Shown: positions 22,504-26,810 of the stretch, piece by piece
Layout of the letters: every line of letters begins with the position of its first letter
How positions within the stretch are numbered: position 1 is the stretch's first letter
NCBI GenBank assembly: GCA_003990745.1
Contig: RBNI01000803.1
Location: forward strand, 1-26,810
Direction of reading: 5' to 3'
DNA length: 26,810 nt
From: Jimgerdemannia flammicorona
Lineage: Eukaryota > Mucoromycota > Endogonomycetes > Endogonales > Endogonaceae
Notes under the pieces: generated by a model
Databases searched by the model: none
The model's input: the letters and a program-made list of their open reading frames with translations, nothing else
What the model was told of the DNA's origin: nothing
Translations under genes and position numbers: made by a program

Positions 22504-22640
22504 GTTGATAGTCGTTGATCACCAAAAACATTGTAAAAAGTATTGTCTGAGTCTTGTGTTACCTGAATGTTATCAGTGAAAGATGAAGGGCACTAGATGT
22601 TTGATAATAGTTCTGTTTGACAAGATGATGCTTTCCCAAC
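22504..22640 (-). other. Probable 5' leader of B2
   Basis: A short stretch between the ORF1 ATG of B2 and the last codons of the dUTPase-bearing relic. It contains no open frame of note. The exact element boundary cannot be set because B1 lacks this part. Confidence 0.35.
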
Positions 22641-22641
22641 T

Positions 22642-23690
22642 CTAATTGGTTGCTTGGAAGTATACTGGATTTATCTTGTCAGGGAATTTATATCCTTCAA
22701 TGTCCAGATTCAGGATATCTTCATTGGGTTCAAAGAAGAGATTTCTGGAGTTAGGTGATGCAAAGATTTTGAAGATTGTCTGCTCTCCAAGCTCCAGGAT
22801 GAGATTCTTGTTGAGTTTGATTGGTTGGCAATATACTTGCTGAGAGACATTATTCTTAAGATGGTTGATCTGAAGGAGATATTCTTCCTTCTTATCTGAG
22901 CTACTAAATCTTTCAGCTTGTCTTGTTCCTTCAGTCAATTCAGAGACTTCTTATAATTGGGGGGTCTTGACTTTTATGAAGACTACTTGAGTAATCTTCT
23001 ATCCTCTAATAATTCAGTGCTATTCTATACCACTGTTATATAAGATGATCTTGATTTCACCTATATATCCTGGGTTGATGGTTCCTCCTTCTATAGTTAT
23101 TCCTTGTCTGGCCAGTCCAGACCTTGAGATCAGTTAGATATAAGTTCCTTGAGATGACTACATGGCTAGTCTGGTTCTAAACATCAGTGTTCTCCCAGGC
23201 TTAATGAGTTCATCCTCCAGACTGTAAAGGTCATATCCTATAACTTCTTTATATACTTTGGTCGGGGGTTTGGCCTTGAGATGTAGCAGAACATACTGGA
23301 CAATATCCTTGCTGAGTTTGAGCTGTTCTTGAGCTGAAGCTCCACTAGCAGAGAGCCTCCAAGCTCTGAGATTGAGGTGCAGCCATCTGGCTCCAGTAGA
23401 GGAATATTAGAGATAATTGATACCTCTTTTTCCTGTAGGGTTGAGGGCTTCCATGAAGTTGGGGGCATCTTCTACCCATTCTCAGCAGGTTGTATACCTA
23501 ATGAGAGATAGATCTTGAGGGTCCTTCTTCCTGGTTCCTTCACTTGACTTTTTTGGATCTGATCTCTGTTATGTATCTCCTCTCTTCAATGTGTAGATTG
23601 TACCATCCTGGCTGAGGTGAATCTTCTGATGTCTGCAGTCTTGATAGTCTGGGCATATTCTATGATTACAATATCTCATTACTTAAAAAT
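22642..23690 (-). pseudogene. dUTPase relic inside a retroelement polyprotein
   Basis: dUTPase hydrolyses dUTP to dUMP and so limits uracil entry during DNA synthesis. All five conserved motifs of the trimeric family are readable on the minus strand in one frame with about ten in-frame stops: motif 1 GYDLYS (23221-23238) followed by LEDELIKPGRT; motif 2 SRSGLA (23110-23127); motif 3 GTINPGYIGEI (23053-23085); motif 4 G-stop-KITQVVF (22978-23004); and motif 5 RQAERFSSSD near 22915. In motif 3 the usual Asp that contacts the nucleoside is Asn, explainable by one G-to-A change. The frame continues upstream without a break in phase into a Cys/His-rich stretch, CNHRICPDYQDC (23635-23670), which may be a decayed gag zinc knuckle, and downstream to a stop at 22642 after about 90 residues that I do not recognise. 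A host dUTPase pseudogene is the alternative, but the flanking frame favours a polyprotein. Confidence 0.75.
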
Positions 23691-23699
23691 ACTATTTCT

Positions 23700-24540
23700 G
23701 GTTTTTAATATCTTGTTGTCTTGGGAATTGGTATCCATCTTGATCATAAGTTAGAAGAAGGGTGGTCAAAATATATACTTCTGTTCAGATAAAGAGACCT
23801 TATTCTCTAAATCAACTTTGTAATCTTATAGTAACTTCTTGGAAGATGGTTGACTGTATAACTATGGTTGAGAGTACTAATTTTCAAGGTCTTTGTCTTT
23901 CTTATTGGTCCAGTAGATAGCACTGATAGAGAGCGAGTGGAAGACTATTTGATATAGATATCTTCCTAGCTAAAAGGCTCTTTTTTGATATATTTCTTAC
24001 TTTGGAATAATGGGGATTGTGCTGGGTCCTTCTTCAATATTCCAGGGATCATTATCTTCAAGTAGTGTCCAGTGAGGATAATCCTAGAGAATGAGTTCAG
24101 GAATTACTTCTTCTTTAGATACTTCTTATTCAGGAACCTCCTGTTTAGGGGTTTCTTCTTTCTCAGATGAATCTTGATCCTAGATTGCTTATACTTCTGC
24201 AGCTTCAACTGCAGGTGTTTCTGGAACATGTCTACATTTCCTCTTCCTTCTTCTGTACTCAGAGCAGGTTGTAATAGACGAATTCCTTATCCCAATAATC
24301 TTGGAGGAGTGTCTGGGGCACTTGTGTCTCTTGAGGCAGGTGGGATAGCTTTTGATCTCTCCTGCAATGGCTCCAATTATAATAGAGATAGTATTCCTGG
24401 CCCCCATATTATCTTCTGATCTGTCATCTACTAGGTTGATTCTGGGATTGAGTCTGGGATCATTTCCATCTTCAGATTATTCCTCCTCTTCTATAGTAGA
24501 TTCTTTACTGCTAGCATATTCTTTCTGGATAGTAACCTTC
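23700..24540 (-). pseudogene. Linker part of the retroelement polyprotein relic
   Basis: Open stretches on the minus strand between the protease and the Cys/His-rich segment, with an acidic run (ESTIEEEE near 24490), a basic cluster EYRRRKRKCRHVPETPAVEA near 24230, and a Glu-rich EKEETPKQEVPE near 24130. At 24189-24407 two frames are open. No enzyme domain is recognised, and the place where RT would be expected after a protease contains none. Confidence 0.4.
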
Positions 24541-24930
24541 TTTTTCTTCAATTACTCATAGCTAGTCACCTTAACTCTATACTTCTTGTCTCAGTAGTCA
24601 AACTTGAGTACTTGTTGACCAATATCAACAACTGCATTTATTTCCTTCATCTAGTTAGTACCAAGGATCATATCATAGATGCCAGCTTTGATGATAATAG
24701 CTTTGGGGATAGGGAACTAAATGTGTCCCAGAGACTTAGCCACCTTAAAGCTAGCAAACTTGTATAAATATCTCTATGTCTAGAGTGAATAAACCTCAGA
24801 TTGAAATAGTTCAAAGTAAAGAGAAAGTAAGAGAACTAGTAAGTCTGCAGGTAGATATACTTTGAACTCACTCACTTCTATATCCCAAGGACTCTGAGGA
24901 GTCAAGAAGATCAAGTTTTCAAGATACAGA
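24540..24930 (-). pseudogene. Retropepsin (aspartic protease) relic, C-terminal part
   Basis: The minus-strand frame reads YDMILGTN at 24654-24677, then a stop in place of Trp, MKEINAVVDIGQQVLKFDY, a second stop in place of Trp, and DKKYRVKVTSYE. This is the usual C-terminal flank of Ty3/Gypsy-type proteases (ILG-x-D/N-W-L, then an acidic and hydrophobic strand). Upstream, in the same frame, DIEVSEFKVYLPADLL near 24870 has no counterpart that I recognise, and the catalytic Asp-Thr/Ser-Gly triplet is not visible, so it is lost or outside the aligned part. The enzyme would cut the gag-pol polyprotein. Both stops fit TGG changed to TAG or TGA. Confidence 0.6.
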
Positions 24931-24960
24931 AATCTGATATACTTATCTAGTTATATATCC

Positions 24961-25620
24961 ACTATATTACAATATATATTATCTCATTAAATAGAAGTAT
25001 TGAAATTCTTATATTTTAATAATTTGAGCTTATACATATGTAACTTATATATAACTATCTCACCTGTGATTATATTATATAAAAATACAAATAACTCAAA
25101 TCAATAAACTATATTGCTTCTCTTATTCCTTTCTCTACTCTATATTCATATGTAAACAACTTATTATTTCTATTAATTAATAGTTTCATATTATGTTTTT
25201 TATATTAAATAATAGTAATAAAAGTAAATATAGCTTTCTTGAGTACTTTTTTATATTATTTTAGAGATAGAATTACTATCTGAGTCTTATTTTAAATTAT
25301 CTATCTTAATAGTAATATTGACTCTATTTTATATTAAGATATTTTATTTATATATTAATCAATATCTAAGTTATATATATTTCATAAGTCAGAGTTTTCC
25401 AAATATCAAATTATAATCTCCTAGAGATATAATCTTAAAGTCAACTTATTTCTAGTATTTCTGTATCTTGATAGATTGTTTAGCAACAATTGACTCTATA
25501 GAATATAGTATATTATTAGTAGTAATATCTTTTTCATTTTTAAATATAAATTTATATAAATCTTGAGAATTTTATTAAAGTTCTAGTTGATGAAGTTATA
25601 TACTGCTCTGCTCTCAATAA
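24961..25620. other. AT-rich stretch without recognisable genes
   Basis: Very AT-rich, with many TATATA and TTATTA steps and stops in every frame. It resembles 871-1926. Decayed 5' or LTR sequence of the neighbouring relic may be hidden here, but nothing can be named. Confidence 0.7.
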
Positions 25621-26774
25621 AGATTTAGACAAATGCCCCTTTCTCCACTATTTTACCAGTTATAATGGTTTGGTAGGTGACCTTCCGAGTCCACTTTTCA
25701 CAATTACTACCCCCTCTACCTTGGGTTGGTTTGCTGTACCTGTTGCAGGGCAGTGGGAGGGAGGCAATAGTGATGAGTTGCCCCTTTATCAGTGTCAGAT
25801 CGGTGTCTTCTCCACTTTTTCGTAGATTCTGGTACCTTCAGCTATATCTGGAGTATACTCATTTTGGTGCAGCGCCTTCTTCCTTTTGCCATCACCAATA
25901 AGGAGATGTCTCGGTGTGTCTCGGGCTACATAGGGAGTTGGCCGACCTTGGGTATCAAGTGCTCAGTGTAGGTTACCTGCAGGTCTTTGGTGCCTGTGGT
26001 GGGGCCCTCTGGCTTTGGCAAGCTTCCTAGTGAGCATGGTACTGGTGTAGGTGACTGTTTTTTGGATGTTGTTGGGATGAGAGGGGAGATGGCCATCACA
26101 GATAGGAGGAAGGGCGATAACGGTGAACCAGTAGGGTGCCAGGCTGGGGGCGGTCATTGGGGCTGAGGCAGGTGCTGCTTCAGTGGGGCCTTTTGATTGG
26201 TGTGGTGCAGTTAGGTAGTAGGTGTCACTCTTGGCTTCTTTTGGCAGTCAGTGGGGTTGGGCCCCAGTCGTCAGGGGGGGTTGGGGGGCCCAAGACTACC
26301 CATTTTAGGCATCTTGGCTGCACTCAACTGGAACTGGGAGCTGATATGGCAATATGATCAAGGCCCACAGGCTTGAGTAGTGGGGTATTGGGGGTTTCCT
26401 CCCACCTCATGTGTAAGTTCTTTACTCACCTTGACTGGGAGAACCAGACCCTACCCATCATGTTGTACTTTGATGAGGGTTTTTCTTTGTCTGTCATTCT
26501 CTTTGGGGTGGCAGGGGCTATTCTATTTGGCTCGGGCATGGCCTTGTACATACATTGGATTCTTGGGCATGTGCTTTCGGTTGTTGGCATATGGTTGGGT
26601 TTCCCCTAGTGGTAGGGAGAGCATGGTGCGCAGAATGTGGTACAGGCCAACAATGGCCCTGCTGCGCCTGGCATGGTCGAGCTGCTGGATAATAGCTAGC
26701 CTAGGTTAATGGGGGGGCAGTGCTTGGTGGGTAGTGGGGGAGAGTTTTGGCCTATATAGTCTAGGTTCCCTTCC

Positions 26775-26780
26775 AATAAA
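26775..26780 (+). terminator. AATAAA polyadenylation signal
   Basis: A perfect AATAAA placed 23 bases before the terminal A run, the usual spacing for a cleavage and polyadenylation signal. It supports the plus orientation of the segment ending here. Confidence 0.5.
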
Positions 26781-26803
26781 ATTCTGTGGGACATGAGTCT
26801 GTT

Positions 26804-26810
26804 AAAAAAA
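26804..26810 (+). repeat. A run at the window end
   Basis: Seven A at the last positions, cut by the window edge, so the true length is unknown. Together with the AATAAA signal it may be a poly(A) tail. Confidence 0.5.

Larger units (their letters stand above)
17143..22640 (-). mobile_element. LINE family B, copy B2 (both ORFs present, interrupted)
   Basis: A two-ORF non-LTR element on the minus strand: probable 5' leader (about 22504-22640, outer limit uncertain), ORF1 (20588-22503), a 31-bp spacer, ORF2 (17276-20556) and a short 3' untranslated part (about 17143-17275) without a visible poly(A) or telomere-like tail. ORF2 has endonuclease, RT and a C-terminal Cys/His motif. It is younger or better preserved than the family A copies: longer frames survive, including 167 codons across the RT palm. 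The sense strand is G/A-rich throughout. The junctions with B1 and with the upstream LTR-type relic are approximate; no target-site duplication was identified. Confidence 0.75.
22641..24960 (-). mobile_element. LTR-type retroelement relic with retropepsin and dUTPase
   Basis: Minus-strand coding remnants in the order: aspartic-protease C-terminal part (about 24540-24930), an acidic, Glu/Lys-rich linker (about 23700-24540), a Cys/His-rich segment (23635-23670), and dUTPase (about 22905-23330) followed by about 90 codons of unknown sequence. The protease motif of the D-x-I-L-G-x-(D/N)-W type is typical of Ty3/Gypsy-like pol. No RT, RNase H, integrase or long terminal repeats could be found in the window, so this is either one deleted element or two partial copies joined. 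Stops are of the C-to-T/G-to-A kind. B2 abuts its downstream end. Confidence 0.55.
25621..26810 (+). mobile_element. Unidentified GC-richer segment with poly(A) signal; possible retroposed 3' end
   Basis: Composition changes sharply near 25625: G-rich on the plus strand, with around fifteen or more CpGs in 1.2 kb, whereas the preceding 20 kb has roughly one per 1-2 kb. It ends with AATAAA (26775-26780) and, 23 bases later, an A run at the window edge, the layout of a polyadenylated transcript copied into DNA, or of a gene's 3' end. Open frames on the plus strand (25677-25901, 26136-26357, 26373-26609, 26380-26709) are short and overlapping, and none matches a family I know. A third frame is open for about 90 codons at roughly 25910-26160. 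A 5'-truncated LINE or other retroposon on the plus strand, or the tail of a host gene, would both fit. No RT motif was found. Confidence 0.35.

Noticed and set aside
22642..22904. The sequence after the dUTPase as a protease domain
   Set aside because: No Asp-Thr/Ser-Gly triplet and no ILG-type motif; left as unknown.
1..26810. tRNA or rRNA genes, CRISPR arrays, bacterial operons
   Set aside because: No cloverleaf, rRNA-like or spaced-repeat pattern was noticed on either strand, and the context is eukaryotic retroelements.

Overview
The window looks like a repeat-dense block of a eukaryotic, most likely filamentous-fungal, genome. It holds retrotransposon relics packed end to end and no intact gene that I can support. 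The fungal guess rests on the style of the LINEs (two ORFs, then endonuclease plus reverse transcriptase), stop-codon decay dominated by C-to-T and G-to-A changes of the kind left by repeat-induced point mutation or methyl-cytosine decay, near absence of CpG over about 20 kb, and TTAGGG-type motifs. Nothing in the window proves the taxon.

Layout: 1-59 is poly(A). 60-870 is an unrecognised coding relic on the minus strand. 871-1926 is very AT-rich. 1927-12886 is a head-to-tail array of one LINE family (called A here), all on the minus strand: A1 (nearly complete, ORF1 and ORF2), a 225-bp 3' end fragment (A2a), A2 (5'-truncated) and A3 (5'-truncated, with an internal deletion). Every copy begins at its low-coordinate, 3' end with a short (TTAGGG)n-like motif that abuts the 5' end of its neighbour. 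12887 to about 22640 holds two tandem copies of a second LINE family (B), also minus strand, with a purine-rich sense strand: B1 (truncated at both ends) and B2 (ORF1 and ORF2 nearly complete but interrupted). About 22641-24960 is the relic of an LTR-type element with a retropepsin C-terminal part and, 1.2 kb downstream, a clear dUTPase domain; no reverse transcriptase is visible. 24961-25620 is AT-rich. About 25621-26810 is a GC- and CpG-richer plus-strand segment ending in AATAAA and poly(A), which I cannot identify.

The LINE proteins would have worked together as an ORF1 RNA-binding particle protein and an ORF2 endonuclease/reverse transcriptase that copies the RNA into nicked target DNA, but all copies here carry stops and frameshifts, and several catalytic residues are lost. 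The most notable points are the telomere-like 3' tails of the family A array, which recall telomere-targeted retrotransposons, and the dUTPase inside a retroelement relic. Boundaries were found by comparing copies by eye and are good to about 5-20 bp for A-A junctions and 20-150 bp elsewhere.
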